From Pseudomonas sp. MYb185 (GTDB taxonomy: Bacteria; Pseudomonadota; Gammaproteobacteria; Pseudomonadales; Pseudomonadaceae): DNA of 64,000 nucleotides. The stretch covers positions 62,001-126,000 of the forward strand of contig NZ_PCQD01000001.1 in the NCBI RefSeq assembly GCF_002979975.1, written 5' to 3'. Positions 17,545 to 27,540 of the stretch are shown here, one piece after another. The notes under the pieces were generated by a model. It was not told the DNA's origin, ran no database searches, and saw only the letters and a program-made list of their open reading frames with translations. The position numbers and the translations under genes were made by a program. Position 1 is the stretch's first letter, and each line of letters opens with the position of its first letter.

Positions 17545-18738
17545 ATGAATCTGCCCAGCCTGCGCCTCAAGACCAACTGCGACCGCCGCATCAAGGGCGG
17601 CCATCTGTGGGTGTTCAGCAACGAGGTCGATACCGCGCAAACGCCCCTGACAGCCTTTGCGCCAGGGCAGGAAGTGCAGCTGGAGACGGCCTCCGGCAAG
17701 GTGCTGGGGTTGGCCAGCATGAGCCCGGACAACCTGATCTGCGCCCGGCTGCACAGCCGCGACCCCGCCCATGGGCTGGACAAGTCGCTGCTGGTGCACC
17801 GTATCAAGATCGCCCTGAGTCTGCGTGAAAAGCTGTTCGACAAGCCGTTCTATCGCCTGGTCTATGGCGAGTCCGACCTGCTGCCTGGTCTGGTGGTGGA
17901 CCGCTTTGCCGACTATCTGGTGGTGCAGATCAGCACGCCGGGCATGGAGCGGGTACGGGGCGAGATCGTCGAGGCGCTGGCGCAGGTATTCAAGCCCGCC
18001 GGCATCCTGTTCAAGAACGATGGTGCCGCGCGCAAGGCGGAGAAGCTCGAATCGTATGTCGAAGTGGTATTCGGTGAGGTGCCGCAGCGGGTGGCGCTGG
18101 AAGAGAACGGTGTGGCTTTCGAGGCGCCGGTGCACACCGGCCAGAAAACCGGCTGGTTCTATGATCACCGCATGAACCGTGCGCGCCTGGCGCCCTACGT
18201 GGCCGGCAAGCGGGTGCTGGACCTGTACAGCTATATCGGCGGCTGGGGCGTGCAGGCGGCTGCCTTCGGCGCCAGCGAAGTGATGTGCGTGGACAGCTCG
18301 GCGGCGGCATTGGACCTGGTCGAGCATAACGCCGCGCTCAACGGTGTGGCGGACCGGATGGCGGTGGTCGAGGGGGATGTCATGGACGCCCTGCGCGAAC
18401 TCAAGGGTGCCGGTGAGAAATTCGACGTGGTGATCGCCGATCCGCCAGCCTTCATCAAGAAGCGCAAGGATATCCGCAACGGCGAAAATGCCTATCGTCG
18501 CCTCAACGAGCAGGCCATGCGGCTGCTGAACAAGGACGGCATCCTGATCTCGGCCTCGTGCTCCATGCACCTGGCGGAAAACAGCCTGCGCGATATCCTG
18601 CTGGCCGCCAGCCGCCACCTGGATCGCCATCTGGTGATCGCCGAGCGCGGCTTCCAGGGTGCCGATCATCCGTTGCACCCGGCGATTCCCGAAACCGGCT
18701 ATATCAAGAGCTATTTCTGCCGGGTGCTGCCGGTCTGA
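17545..18738 (+). CDS. rlmI: 23S rRNA m5C1962 methyltransferase RlmI
   Basis: This SAM-dependent enzyme methylates cytosine 1962 of 23S rRNA. From the ATG at 17545 it has 397 residues, matching E. coli RlmI. An N-terminal PUA domain (RLKTNCDRRIKGGHLWVFSNE) precedes the Rossmann methyltransferase domain with VLDLYSYIGGWGVQAAAFGA. The catalytic region reads VVIADPPAFIKKRKDI, followed by SASCSMHL with the conserved Cys. AGGAGT lies at good distance. A TATACT box at 17492-17497 may be its -10 element. Confidence 0.93.
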   Translation: MNLPSLRLKTNCDRRIKGGHLWVFSNEVDTAQTPLTAFAPGQEVQLETASGKVLGLASMSPDNLICARLHSRDPAHGLDKSLLVHRIKIALSLREKLFDKPFYRLVYGESDLLPGLVVDRFADYLVVQISTPGMERVRGEIVEALAQVFKPAGILFKNDGAARKAEKLESYVEVVFGEVPQRVALEENGVAFEAPVHTGQKTGWFYDHRMNRARLAPYVAGKRVLDLYSYIGGWGVQAAAFGASEVMCVDSSAAALDLVEHNAALNGVADRMAVVEGDVMDALRELKGAGEKFDVVIADPPAFIKKRKDIRNGENAYRRLNEQAMRLLNKDGILISASCSMHLAENSLRDILLAASRHLDRHLVIAERGFQGADHPLHPAIPETGYIKSYFCRVLPV

Positions 18739-18764
18739 GCGGAGCGGTAGCCTGCGCCGGGGGC

Positions 18765-19421
18765 TCAGTCGCGCAGGCTGATCACCGGCCAACCATGTTG
18801 TTCGGCATGGGCGCGCAGGACATCGTCGGGGTCCACCGCCACCGGGTGGTCGACCATCGATAGCAGCGGCAGGTCATTGCGTGAATCGCTGTAGAAATAC
18901 GCGCCAGCGAGAGTGTTGCCGGTTTCCTCGAGCCAGCGCTCCAGCCGGGTGACCTTGCCTTCGCGGAAACAGGGAATGTCGCAGGAGCGGCCAGTGTAGT
19001 TTCCGTCGATTTCCTCGCACTCTGAAGCCAGCATGATATCGATGCCATAGCGGCGACCGATCGGGCCCGCCACGAAGCGGTTGGTGGCGGTGATGATCAT
19101 GGTGGTATCGCCTGCCTGCTCATGGCGGGCAATCAGTTCCAGTGCCCTGGGCAGAATGAAGGGCTCGATCTTTTCCTGCATGAACAGGGCGTGCCACTGA
19201 TCCAACTGCTCCCGGCTGTGGCGGCCCAGTGGCTCGAGGCAGAAGTTCAGGTAATCGTTGACGTCGAGCTTGCCGTCCAGATAATCATTGAAGAACTGGG
19301 TATTGAGTGCGCCATAGGTCTGCGCATCAACGATGTTGTGTGCAACGGCGAATTCCCCCCAGGCATTGTCACTGTCAGTGCCCAGCAGGGTATTGTCGAG
19401 GTCAAAAATGGCCAGTGCCAC
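18765..19421 (-). CDS. HAD superfamily IB phosphatase
   Basis: A cytoplasmic HAD hydrolase of 218 residues. The nucleophile motif is AIFDLDNTLL at residues 4-13. Motif II is MIITATNRF and motif IV appears as YSDSRNDLPLLSMV, so all catalytic elements are present. It belongs to the SerB-like subfamily IB; phosphoserine, histidinol phosphate or other small phosphates are possible substrates. It is divergent from rppH, as its PAO1 counterpart next to rppH-ptsP is, from memory. The specific substrate cannot be read from the sequence. Confidence 0.85.
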   Translation of the reverse strand: MALAIFDLDNTLLGTDSDNAWGEFAVAHNIVDAQTYGALNTQFFNDYLDGKLDVNDYLNFCLEPLGRHSREQLDQWHALFMQEKIEPFILPRALELIARHEQAGDTTMIITATNRFVAGPIGRRYGIDIMLASECEEIDGNYTGRSCDIPCFREGKVTRLERWLEETGNTLAGAYFYSDSRNDLPLLSMVDHPVAVDPDDVLRAHAEQHGWPVISLRD

Positions 19422-19564
19422 GGATTGCTCCTGTCGTTTGGTTCAGCGGATATGCAAGGATAATCCAGGCGCGCAATAATTGCTTGAGCCGCTGCATTTA
19501 GGCAATTGCTGGGGTGCGCGTCTTTGTGGAACAATGCAGAGGAACATAGACAAGGAAACTGGCA

Positions 19565-20056
19565 GTGATCGACTCCGACGGCTTTCGTCCCAATGTAGGC
19601 ATCATCCTGACCAATGGGTTGGGGCAGGTGCTGTGGGCCAGGCGCATCGGTCAGGAAGCCTGGCAGTTCCCGCAGGGTGGTATCCAGCGCCACGAGAATC
19701 CCGAACAGGCACTCTATCGTGAGTTGCACGAGGAGGTGGGCCTGCTTCCCGGAGATGTCGAAATCCTCGCCTGCACCCGCGGCTGGCTGCGCTACCGTCT
19801 GCCGCAGCGCCTGATCCGCAGTCATTCCCAACCGGTATGTGTCGGCCAGAAGCAGAAATGGTTCCTGCTGCGCCTGACCTGCGAAGATGAACGGGTATGC
19901 ATGACCAGAACCGCCAAGCCCGAGTTCGATGGCTGGCGCTGGGTCAGTTACTGGTACCCGCTGGGCCAGGTGGTGGCATTCAAACGGGACGTCTATCGCC
20001 GCGCGATGAAGGAACTGGCTCCGCGTCTGCCGCTCAATGAGTTCAGCGAATGCTGA
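19565..20056 (+). CDS. rppH: RNA pyrophosphohydrolase
   Basis: RppH removes pyrophosphate from the 5' end of transcripts and starts mRNA decay by RNase E. The 163-residue protein begins with the family-typical [14 protein letters not shown]. The Nudix box [20 protein letters not shown] is intact. The start is GTG behind AAGGAAACT. The gene overlaps ptsP by seven bases, the conserved rppH-ptsP arrangement. Confidence 0.95.
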   Translation: MIDSDGFRPNVGIILTNGLGQVLWARRIGQEAWQFPQGGIQRHENPEQALYRELHEEVGLLPGDVEILACTRGWLRYRLPQRLIRSHSQPVCVGQKQKWFLLRLTCEDERVCMTRTAKPEFDGWRWVSYWYPLGQVVAFKRDVYRRAMKELAPRLPLNEFSEC

Positions 20057-22326
20057 ACATGCTCAGTACGCTTCGGCGTATCGTTCAGGAAGTCAACTCG
20101 GCGAAGGACCTGACCTCGGCGCTGAACATCATCGTCCGCCGGGTGCGTGAGGCGATGGAAACTCACGTCTGCTCCGTCTATCTGCTGAATCCGGATACCG
20201 AGCGCTACGAACTGATGGCCACCGAGGGCTTGAACAAGAGCGCCATCGGGGTGGTCAGCCTGGCCAGCAACGAAGGTCTGGTCGGCTATGTCGGGGTGCG
20301 TGAGGAGCCGGTCAACCTGGAAGACGCCGCCTCGCATCCGCGGTTCCGCTATTTCGCCGAAACCGGCGAAGAGCGTTATGCCTCCTTTCTTGGGGTGCCC
20401 ATCATTCACCACCGGCGGGTGATGGGCGTGCTGGTGATCCAGCAGAAGGAGCGCCGCCAGTTCGACGAAGTGGAAGAGTCCTTCCTGGTGACCATGAGCG
20501 CCCAGTTGTCCGGGGTCATCGCCCATGCCGAGGCCACCGGTGCCATCCGGGGGCTGGGCTGGACTGGTGAGGTGATCCAGGATACCCGCTTCGATGCGGT
20601 ACCCGGCGCGCCGGGGGTGGCGATAGGGCGGGCGGTGATCATGCTGCCGCCGGCCGATCTCAAGGCCGTGCCGGACAAGGAAGTGAAGGACATCGATGCC
20701 GAGATCGCCCTGTATCGGCGGGCGGTCGAGGCGGTGCGTGCCGACATCAAGCGGTTGTCCGACAAGCTGGCGGCGCAGTTGCGCCCCGAAGAGCTGGCGC
20801 TGTTCGACGTGTACCTGATGATGCTGGACGACTCGTCGCTGGGTAACGAGATCATCAAGGGCATCCGTGAAGGACAGTGGGCCCAGGGCGCGCTGCGCGA
20901 TGTGATCAGCGCCCATGTGGCGCGCTTCGAGCTGATGGACGATCCCTATCTGCAGGAGCGTGCCGCCGACATCAAGGACCTCGGACGTCGGTTGCTGGCC
21001 TGCCTGCAGGAAGCTGGTCGCCAGCGCGTGGTGTTCCCGAAGAAGACCATTCTGGTGGCTGAGGAGCTGACCCCGTCGATGCTCGGCGAGGTGCCCAAGG
21101 ACCGCCTGGTCGGTCTGGTCTCGGTGATGGGCTCGGGCAGCTCCCACGTGGCGATTCTGGCGCGGGCCATGGGCATTCCCACGGTGATGGGTGCGCTGGA
21201 TCTGCCGTATCTGCGCATGGACGGCCTGGACCTGATCGTCGATGGCAACGCCGGGGAAGTCTATTCCAACCCCTCCCAGGAACTGCGTCGGCATTATCGC
21301 GAACTGATCCGCGAGGAGCTGGAGCTGTCCCACGGGCTGGAGAAACTGCGCAGCCTGCCGTGTGTGACCCTGGATGGACACCGCATACCGCTGTGGGTGA
21401 ATACCGGCCTGTTCGCCGATATTGCCCGCTCGCTGGACCGGGGCGCCGAAGGGGTGGGGCTGTACCGTACCGAAGTACCGTTCATGATCCAGGATCGCTT
21501 CCCCAGCGAGAAGGAACAGCAGACCATCTATCGCGAGCAGTTGCAGGCCTTCCACCCGCAGCCGGTAACCATGCGCACGCTGGATATCGGCGGTGACAAG
21601 GAGCTGAGCTACTTCCCGATCAAGGAGGATAACCCGTTCCTCGGCTGGCGCGGCATCCGGGTCACGCTGGATCATCCGGAGATCTTCCTGGTGCAGATCC
21701 GCGCCATGCTCAAGGCCAGCGAGGGGTTGGAAAACCTGCGCATCATGCTGCCGATGATCAGCAGCGTGTATGAGGTCGAGGAAGCCCTGCATCTGATCCA
21801 TCGCGCCCATGGCGAAGTGCTGGACGAGGGCTTCCAGGTGCCGATGCCACCGGTCGGGGTGATGATCGAGGTACCCGCGGCGGTCTACCAGGCGCGTGAG
21901 CTGGCGCAACTGGTGGACTTCCTGTCCGTTGGCACCAACGACCTGACCCAGTATCTGCTGGCGGTGGACCGCAACAACCCGCGGGTGGCGGACCTGTACC
22001 ACTCCCTGCATCCGGCGGTGCTGCAGGCGCTGCTGCTGGTCGCCCGTGCCTGCCGCGAGGCGGGCAAGCCGCTGAGTGTGTGCGGCGAGATGGCGGGTGA
22101 TCCGGCTGCTGCGGTGCTGCTGCTGGGGATCGGCTGCGATGTGCTGTCGATGAGCGCTTCCAACCTGCCGCGGGTCAAATGGCTGCTACGCCAGATTCGT
22201 CTGAGTGATGCCCAGGACCTGTTGCAGGAGGTATTGAAGCAGGACAATGCCTACATGGTGCAAAGCATCCTGGACCTCACCCTGCGCAACCTGGGGCTGG
22301 GTAAGGTACTCAAGCCGCTACGCTGA
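20050..22326 (+). CDS. ptsP: Nitrogen phosphotransferase enzyme I (EI-Ntr)
   Basis: PtsP takes phosphate from PEP and passes it to NPr, at the head of the regulatory nitrogen PTS. The 758 residues contain an N-terminal GAF domain (about residues 15-165). The EI part has the phospho-histidine H366 in [15 protein letters not shown]. The PEP-binding barrel shows [15 protein letters not shown] and the C-terminal [21 protein letters not shown] domains sense nitrogen status through glutamine in known homologues. The start overlaps the end of rppH. The 3' end is seven bases from the convergent NRDE gene. Confidence 0.96.
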   Translation: MLNMLSTLRRIVQEVNSAKDLTSALNIIVRRVREAMETHVCSVYLLNPDTERYELMATEGLNKSAIGVVSLASNEGLVGYVGVREEPVNLEDAASHPRFRYFAETGEERYASFLGVPIIHHRRVMGVLVIQQKERRQFDEVEESFLVTMSAQLSGVIAHAEATGAIRGLGWTGEVIQDTRFDAVPGAPGVAIGRAVIMLPPADLKAVPDKEVKDIDAEIALYRRAVEAVRADIKRLSDKLAAQLRPEELALFDVYLMMLDDSSLGNEIIKGIREGQWAQGALRDVISAHVARFELMDDPYLQERAADIKDLGRRLLACLQEAGRQRVVFPKKTILVAEELTPSMLGEVPKDRLVGLVSVMGSGSSHVAILARAMGIPTVMGALDLPYLRMDGLDLIVDGNAGEVYSNPSQELRRHYRELIREELELSHGLEKLRSLPCVTLDGHRIPLWVNTGLFADIARSLDRGAEGVGLYRTEVPFMIQDRFPSEKEQQTIYREQLQAFHPQPVTMRTLDIGGDKELSYFPIKEDNPFLGWRGIRVTLDHPEIFLVQIRAMLKASEGLENLRIMLPMISSVYEVEEALHLIHRAHGEVLDEGFQVPMPPVGVMIEVPAAVYQARELAQLVDFLSVGTNDLTQYLLAVDRNNPRVADLYHSLHPAVLQALLLVARACREAGKPLSVCGEMAGDPAAAVLLLGIGCDVLSMSASNLPRVKWLLRQIRLSDAQDLLQEVLKQDNAYMVQSILDLTLRNLGLGKVLKPLR

Positions 22327-22333
22327 AAGCGCC

Positions 22334-23080
22334 TCAGAAATGCCAGTCCGAGTCACCCTGGTCCGACCCCAGCGGGCCGAAGCTCTGTTCCACGAAGGTG
22401 ATGCTGCCATCGGCGTCGATGCTCAGCAGACTGCAGGCGCGGGTGCCGTAGTCCTCGCCGAGAATGAAGGTCGCTGACAGGCGCCGTTCCCACTCCAGCC
22501 CCACGCCGCTGTCAGGCAACTGCTCATCGGGATACTCGCGGCTGTCCTTGAGCAGCTCCAACAGCGTCTCGTTGTCGGCACCCAGTCGTTGCTCCAGACC
22601 TTGACACAGCGCCTGCAGTTTCGGCCAGGGACTGTTCAGCGAGGCGTTGGACAGGCCATAGATGCCCGGCTTCAGCGCCTGGGCATGGCCCTCCTGGCTA
22701 TTCAGGTGCCACAGCTCAGTGACATTGCCGGCCAGCAGATTGAAGCCGGCATAGTCGGTCAGATCGCCGCTCAGGCTGGCCATGTAATCGCCGGGTGACA
22801 TGTCGCCGGTCAGGTAATCCAGTACCAGCTTGCCACGCGAGCGCGGCCCGCGGCGGGCCTGGGGCGAGCGGATATTGGTCAGCGCGGCGAAGCGACCGCT
22901 GCGGGTGACGCCCAACCAGGTGCCGCCGGCCTCCAGATCCTTGCCGGCCAGCAGCTCGGGATGGCCTTCCTCGTTCCATAAAGTCGCTGCCCGCGTCGGA
23001 CGCGGGTGAAACTCATCACGGTTGCCGAGCAGCACCAGTGGCCGGCCCGACACCTGCCAGGCAAAAGCGATCAGACACAT
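22334..23080 (-). CDS. NRDE (TANGO2-like) family protein
   Basis: This 248-residue protein starts MCLIAFAWQVSGRPLVLLGN followed by RDEF. The N-terminal Cys2 and the NRDE-type motif resemble N-terminal nucleophile hydrolases, which need an exposed Cys after Met removal. Eukaryotic TANGO2 homologues are linked to lipid or heme handling; bacterial function is unclear. An upstream in-frame start at 23191 was rejected because it would bury Cys2. It is convergent with ptsP and divergent from the TSUP permease gene. Confidence 0.8.
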   Translation of the reverse strand: MCLIAFAWQVSGRPLVLLGNRDEFHPRPTRAATLWNEEGHPELLAGKDLEAGGTWLGVTRSGRFAALTNIRSPQARRGPRSRGKLVLDYLTGDMSPGDYMASLSGDLTDYAGFNLLAGNVTELWHLNSQEGHAQALKPGIYGLSNASLNSPWPKLQALCQGLEQRLGADNETLLELLKDSREYPDEQLPDSGVGLEWERRLSATFILGEDYGTRACSLLSIDADGSITFVEQSFGPLGSDQGDSDWHF

Positions 23081-23211
23081 AGCAGTCTCCTGATAATTTG
23101 TTCCAGTGTACCGACTTCCGCCGGGGCATGCCCGGCGCGATCCGGGGCAGCGGTGCCGACGAGTTTTCGCTACACTAGCCAGCTTGCGCACTGGCGCAAC
23201 ATGGGGAGCGT

Positions 23212-23994
23212 ATGGAATTCATCATCTATCTGGTATTGGGGGCCTGTGCCGGCGTGCTGGCCGGGTTGTTCGGCGTGGGCGGCGGCATGATCATCGTTCC
23301 GGTGCTGGTCTACAGCTTCGCCCTGCAGGGTTTCGCTCCCGAGGTATTGACCCACATGGCGGTGGGCACCTCGCTGGCGACCATTGCCTTCACCTCGGTC
23401 AATTCGGTACGCGCGCACCACCGGCTGGGTGCGGTACGCTGGCACCTGTTTGTCTGGCTGGCGCTGGGCATTATCTTCGGCTGCCTGCTTGGTGGCCTGA
23501 CCGCAGCTACGCTCAGTGGCCCGATACTGCAGAAGATCATTGGCGTATTCGCCATCTGCGTGGCGATCCAGATGATGTTCGAACTCAAGCCCAAGGCCGC
23601 CCTCGGCGAGCCGGGCAAGCCGGCGCTGACCGTCGCCGGCGGCGTCATCGGCTGGGCTTCGACCATCTTCGGCATCGGCGGCGGCTCGCTGACGGTGCCG
23701 TTCCTGGTCTGGCGCAGCGTACCCATGCAGCAGGCAGTGGCGACCTCGGCCGCCTGTGGCATGCCGATTGCGCTGGCCGGTGCGCTCAGTTTCATGGCTA
23801 CCGGCTGGGCGGCCGGGGGCCTGCCGGACTGGAGCCTTGGCTACGTCTATCTGCCGGCAATGATCGGCATCGCTGCCACCAGTGTATTCTTTGCCGGGTA
23901 CGGTGCCCGGCTGGCCCATCGTCTGTCCCAACGCCTGCTCAAGCGACTGTTTGCGCTGTTGCTGGTCTCGGTGGGCATCAACTTTCTCCTGTAG
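23212..23994 (+). CDS. TSUP (TauE/SafE) family membrane permease
   Basis: A 260-residue protein with about eight hydrophobic segments and the internal duplication of the family: GLFGVGGGMIIVPVLVYSFA near residue 20 and TIFGIGGGSLTVPFLVW near residue 155. TSUP proteins move sulfur-containing or organic anions. The substrate here is unknown. It is followed nine bases later by lgt, so it probably belongs to the same transcript. The same order with lgt and thyA is found in other pseudomonads. Confidence 0.85.
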   Translation: MEFIIYLVLGACAGVLAGLFGVGGGMIIVPVLVYSFALQGFAPEVLTHMAVGTSLATIAFTSVNSVRAHHRLGAVRWHLFVWLALGIIFGCLLGGLTAATLSGPILQKIIGVFAICVAIQMMFELKPKAALGEPGKPALTVAGGVIGWASTIFGIGGGSLTVPFLVWRSVPMQQAVATSAACGMPIALAGALSFMATGWAAGGLPDWSLGYVYLPAMIGIAATSVFFAGYGARLAHRLSQRLLKRLFALLLVSVGINFLL

Positions 23995-24003
23995 GGAACT
24001 GCC

Positions 24004-24810
24004 ATGCTGACTTATCCGCAGATTGACCCTGTTGCCCTGTCCCTGGGGCCGCTGCAGATCCATTGGTACGGCCTGATGTACCTGATCGGCATCGGTGGCG
24101 CCTGGTGGCTGGCCAGCCGGCGGCTGCACGCCTTCGAACCGAGCTGGACCCGGGACACCCTGTCCGACCTGGTGTTCTGGGTGGCATTGGGGGTGATTGC
24201 CGGTGGGCGCCTGGGCTATGTGCTGTTCTACGACCTGAGCGCCTATCTGAACGACCCGTCGCTGGTGCTGCAGATATGGAAGGGCGGCATGTCCTTCCAT
24301 GGCGGGCTGGTGGGTGTGCTGCTGGCGGTATGGTGGTTTTCCCGCAAGCACAACACCGGCTTCTTCCGTCTGATGGACTTCATCGCACCGCTGGTGCCCA
24401 TCGGGCTGGGCGCGGGGCGTATCGGCAACTTCATCAATGCCGAGCTCTGGGGCAAGGCTACCGACGTGCCCTGGGCCATGGTGTTTCCCACCGATCCAGC
24501 GCAGCTGGCACGCCACCCGTCGCAGTTGTATCAGTTCGCCCTGGAAGGGGTAGCGCTGTTCTGCATTCTCTGGTTCTATTCGCGCAAGCCGCGTCCGACC
24601 ATGACCGTGTGCGGATTGTTCGCTGTCTGCTACGGCATTTTCCGTTTCATCGTCGAATTCGTCCGCGAGCCGGACGCGCATATCGGCTATCTGGCGTTCG
24701 GCTGGCTGACCATGGGCCAGTTGCTGTGTATACCCATGATCGGACTCGGTGCCGCATTCATGTGGTGGGGCTACCGCAAGGGGGATGTAAGGCATGAAAC
24801 AGTATCTTGA
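24004..24810 (+). CDS. lgt: Prolipoprotein diacylglyceryl transferase
   Basis: Lgt is an inner-membrane enzyme that transfers diacylglycerol from phosphatidylglycerol to the lipobox cysteine, the first step of lipoprotein maturation. The 268 residues have about seven hydrophobic segments. The signature [15 protein letters not shown] is present near residues 137-151, and the active-site region [10 protein letters not shown] near residue 99. Its last 17 bases overlap the start of thyA, so translation is coupled. Confidence 0.96.
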   Translation: MLTYPQIDPVALSLGPLQIHWYGLMYLIGIGGAWWLASRRLHAFEPSWTRDTLSDLVFWVALGVIAGGRLGYVLFYDLSAYLNDPSLVLQIWKGGMSFHGGLVGVLLAVWWFSRKHNTGFFRLMDFIAPLVPIGLGAGRIGNFINAELWGKATDVPWAMVFPTDPAQLARHPSQLYQFALEGVALFCILWFYSRKPRPTMTVCGLFAVCYGIFRFIVEFVREPDAHIGYLAFGWLTMGQLLCIPMIGLGAAFMWWGYRKGDVRHETVS

Positions 24811-25588
24811 GCTGATGCGCCGGGTGCGCGAGTCCGGCACCTTCAAGAGCGATCGCACCGGCACCGGCACCTGGAGCGTGTTCGGCCATCAGATGCGTTT
24901 CGATCTGGCCGAAGGCTTCCCGCTGGTGACCACCAAGAAGTGTCACTTGAGGTCCATCGTGCACGAGCTGCTGTGGTTCCTGCAGGGTGATACCAACATC
25001 CGCTATCTGAAGGAGAACGGTGTATCCATCTGGGATGAGTGGGCTGACGAAAATGGCGATCTGGGGCCGGTGTATGGCTACCAATGGCGCAGCTGGCCGA
25101 CGCCCGATGGCGAGTCGATCGACCAGATCAGCAAGCTGATCCAGATGATCAAGACCAATCCGGACTCGCGGCGATTGATCGTCTCGGCATGGAATCCGGC
25201 CCTGGTCGACGAGATGGCGTTGCCGCCATGCCACGCGCTGTTCCAGTTCTACGTCGCTGATGGCAAGCTGAGCTGTCAGCTGTACCAGCGTTCGGCGGAC
25301 ATCTTCCTCGGCGTGCCATTCAATATCGCCAGCTACGCGCTGCTGACATTGATGGTGGCACAGGTCTGCGATCTGCAGCCCGGCGAGTTCATCTGGACCG
25401 GTGGGGACTGTCACCTGTATGCCAACCATATCGAGCAGACGGACCTGCAACTCAGCCGCGAACCCTATCCGCTGCCGCGCATGCGGCTGAATCCCGAGGT
25501 GAAGGACCTGTTCGCCTTTTCCTTCGAGGACTTCACCCTGGAAGACTACCAGTCCCATCCGCATATCAAGGCGCCGGTCGCGGTGTGA
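24794..25588 (+). CDS. thyA: Thymidylate synthase
   Basis: ThyA methylates dUMP to dTMP with 5,10-methylene-THF and yields dihydrofolate, which DHFR (folA, 1.7 kb downstream) reduces. The 264 residues equal the E. coli length. The nucleophile is C146 in [17 protein letters not shown]. The folate/dUMP motif [17 protein letters not shown] follows. The start lies within the end of lgt. Confidence 0.97.
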   Translation: MKQYLELMRRVRESGTFKSDRTGTGTWSVFGHQMRFDLAEGFPLVTTKKCHLRSIVHELLWFLQGDTNIRYLKENGVSIWDEWADENGDLGPVYGYQWRSWPTPDGESIDQISKLIQMIKTNPDSRRLIVSAWNPALVDEMALPPCHALFQFYVADGKLSCQLYQRSADIFLGVPFNIASYALLTLMVAQVCDLQPGEFIWTGGDCHLYANHIEQTDLQLSREPYPLPRMRLNPEVKDLFAFSFEDFTLEDYQSHPHIKAPVAV

Positions 25589-25631
25589 TGGCCTGGGCGG
25601 GGCATGCTCCATGCTCCGCCGTCATCATATT

Positions 25632-25644
25632 GCAATAATATTGC
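25632..25644. promoter_or_regulatory. Short AT-rich palindrome upstream of parA-like gene
   Basis: GCAATAATATTGC is a perfect 13-base palindrome, embedded in an AT-rich patch 42 bases before the ParA-like start. It could be an operator or an AT-rich promoter element. No protein can be assigned to it from the sequence. Confidence 0.35.
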
Positions 25645-25685
25645 TGTAAGCTCGATTCGCTTATCCGCAGCGATGAGGGCTGGCA

Positions 25686-26459
25686 ATGCGCAGGGTGATA
25701 TTCAATCAGAAGGGTGGCGTGGGTAAATCCAGCATTGCCTGCAATCTGGCAGCGGTCAGTGCCGCCCAGGGCTACCGCACCCTGCTTATCGACCTCGATG
25801 CACAGGCCAACTCCAGTCACTATCTCACCGGACTGAGCGGGGCGGATATCCCCACCGGCATCGCCGAGTTCTTCCATCTGATACTCAGCTCCGGCATCGC
25901 CGCGAAAAAGGCGCGGCCGCAGATCATCGAGACCGGCTACGACAACCTGCACCTGATTACCGCATCGCCCGAGCTGGCCGACTTGCAGCCCAAGCTGGAG
26001 GCCAAGCACAAGATCAACAAGCTGAACCGGTTGCTGGACAAGCTCGATGGCGCCTATGAACGGATCTACCTGGATACCCCACCGGCGCTGAATTTCTATA
26101 GCGTATCGGCACTGATCGCTGCCGACCGCTGCCTGATTCCCTTCGATTGCGACAGCTTCTCCCGCCGGGCCCTGTATGGGCTGCTCGAGGAGATCGAAGA
26201 GATCCGCGACGATCATAATGAGCGCTTGCAGGTCGAAGGTATCATCGTCAACCAGTTCCAGCCGCGGGCCGCATTGCCGCAGCAGATGATCAACGAGCTG
26301 CTGGCCGAAGGCTTGCCATTGCTGCCGATCTACCTGGCCAGTTCGGTGAAGATGCGCGAGTCGCATCAGGCCTGCCGACCGCTGATCCACCTTGAACCCC
26401 GGCACAAGCTGACCCGGCAGTTCGTCGAGCTGCACGACTATCTGGAAGCGACCGGCTGA
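25686..26459 (+). CDS. Orphan ParA/MinD-type ATPase
   Basis: This 257-residue cytoplasmic ATPase has the deviant Walker A box KGGVGKSS at residues 9-16 and the Walker A' motif LLIDLDAQANSSHYL near residue 36. A Walker B-like YLDTPPALNF is near residue 128. It has no N-terminal DNA-binding domain, so it resembles small ParA proteins that position cellular cargo. No parB, chemotaxis or cellulose gene is adjacent, so the cargo is unknown. It lies between thyA and folA, a position I cannot connect to its function. Confidence 0.85.
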   Translation: MRRVIFNQKGGVGKSSIACNLAAVSAAQGYRTLLIDLDAQANSSHYLTGLSGADIPTGIAEFFHLILSSGIAAKKARPQIIETGYDNLHLITASPELADLQPKLEAKHKINKLNRLLDKLDGAYERIYLDTPPALNFYSVSALIAADRCLIPFDCDSFSRRALYGLLEEIEEIRDDHNERLQVEGIIVNQFQPRAALPQQMINELLAEGLPLLPIYLASSVKMRESHQACRPLIHLEPRHKLTRQFVELHDYLEATG

Positions 26460-26497
26460 GTGTTGCCGAGCCCGGCGCAGAGGGTTATTCTGCGCCG

Positions 26498-27013
26498 ATG
26501 AAAACCAGACTACCCCTTTCCCTGATCGCCGCCTGTGCCCATGACCGTGTGATCGGGCTGGACAACCGCATGCCCTGGCACCTGCCGGCGGATCTCAAGC
26601 ACTTCAAGGCCAGAACCCTCGGCAAGCCGATCATCATGGGGCGCAAGACCTGGGATTCCCTCGGCCGCCCATTGCCGGGTCGACTCAACCTGGTGGTCAG
26701 CCGCCAGGCCGGTCTGCAACTGGAGGGTGCCGAGGTGTTCACCGACCTGGCCGAGGCCATCGAGCGGGCCGAGCAGTGGGCGCAGGAGCAGGGCGCTGAC
26801 GAAGTCATGCTGATCGGCGGTGGTCAGCTGTATGCCCAGGCGCTGCCGTTGGCCAGCCGCATCTACCTGACCCGGATCGACCTGGCGGTGCCGGGTGATG
26901 CATTCTTTCCCGAGTTCGGCGGCTGGCAGCGCACCGAGGCCGAAGCGCACCCTGCCGGTGAAGATGCCCCCGCCTATACCTTCGAAACCTGGATCAAGCC
27001 GGCCGGTCGCTGA
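26498..27013 (+). CDS. folA: Dihydrofolate reductase
   Basis: FolA reduces dihydrofolate to tetrahydrofolate with NADPH. The 171 residues show LIAACAHDRVIGLDNRMPWH with the conserved MPWHLPADLKHFK, where the Asp is catalytic. NADPH contacts include IIMGRKTWDSLGRPLPGR. It works with ThyA, encoded 0.9 kb upstream. The length and motifs are those of a chromosomal, trimethoprim-sensitive type enzyme, although resistance cannot be judged from this. Confidence 0.96.
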   Translation: MKTRLPLSLIAACAHDRVIGLDNRMPWHLPADLKHFKARTLGKPIIMGRKTWDSLGRPLPGRLNLVVSRQAGLQLEGAEVFTDLAEAIERAEQWAQEQGADEVMLIGGGQLYAQALPLASRIYLTRIDLAVPGDAFFPEFGGWQRTEAEAHPAGEDAPAYTFETWIKPAGR

Positions 27014-27144
27014 TCGGCGCCATTGGCACCGGTATTCCTCAGGTCATTGATCAGCCAAAGCCAACTGGTGGTGGTCTTACCCTTGGCTCGTCAGTTGATT
27101 GACTATGCTTGTGGCTGGTAATCCCCAATTGACGGAGTAGGCCC

Positions 27145-27510
27145 ATGAGCAAGTCTCTTCTGGTGGCGTTGTTGCTGATTGCGCCCGCGCACGCACAGTC
27201 CGATGAGCAGCCAACCTGTGCGGACAAGGAGCAGCGCATTCTCGAACGGTTGCAACGGGCCGAAGCGGCGGGCAATCAGGCCCAGGTACGTGGGCTGAAC
27301 AAGGCGCTGAAGGAAATGCGCGAGAATTGCAGCGAAGAGGATCTGGCGGCCCAGCGCCGCGAGCGTATCGCCGAACGCGAGGCGGAAGTGGAGGAGCGTC
27401 GGGAGGATCTGGCCGAGGCACGGCGCAGTGGTGATCAGGACAAGATCGACAAGCGTGAAGGCAAGCTGGCCGAGGCGCTGAAGGAACTGGGCGAAGCCAG
27501 AGCGGAGTAG
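27145..27510 (+). CDS. DUF1090 (YqjC-like) periplasmic protein
   Basis: A 121-residue secreted protein with signal peptide MSKSLLVALLLIAPAHAQS. The mature part has two Cys (QPTCADKEQRI and MRENCSEEDL) that could form a disulfide, then a long charged helix rich in E, R and K. This matches DUF1090, whose E. coli member YqjC sits in the yqjCDEK operon. Here the other members are 13 kb away at 40318-41346. It is convergent with ilvD. Function is unknown. Confidence 0.8.
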   Translation: MSKSLLVALLLIAPAHAQSDEQPTCADKEQRILERLQRAEAAGNQAQVRGLNKALKEMRENCSEEDLAAQRRERIAEREAEVEERREDLAEARRSGDQDKIDKREGKLAEALKELGEARAE

Positions 27511-27540
27511 CCGTAGCCACTCCGCCTGGTCAGGCTGGGA

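Noticed and set aside
23081-23191. N-terminal extension of the NRDE protein to 23191
   Set aside because: It would hide the conserved Met-Cys start needed for the presumed N-terminal nucleophile.
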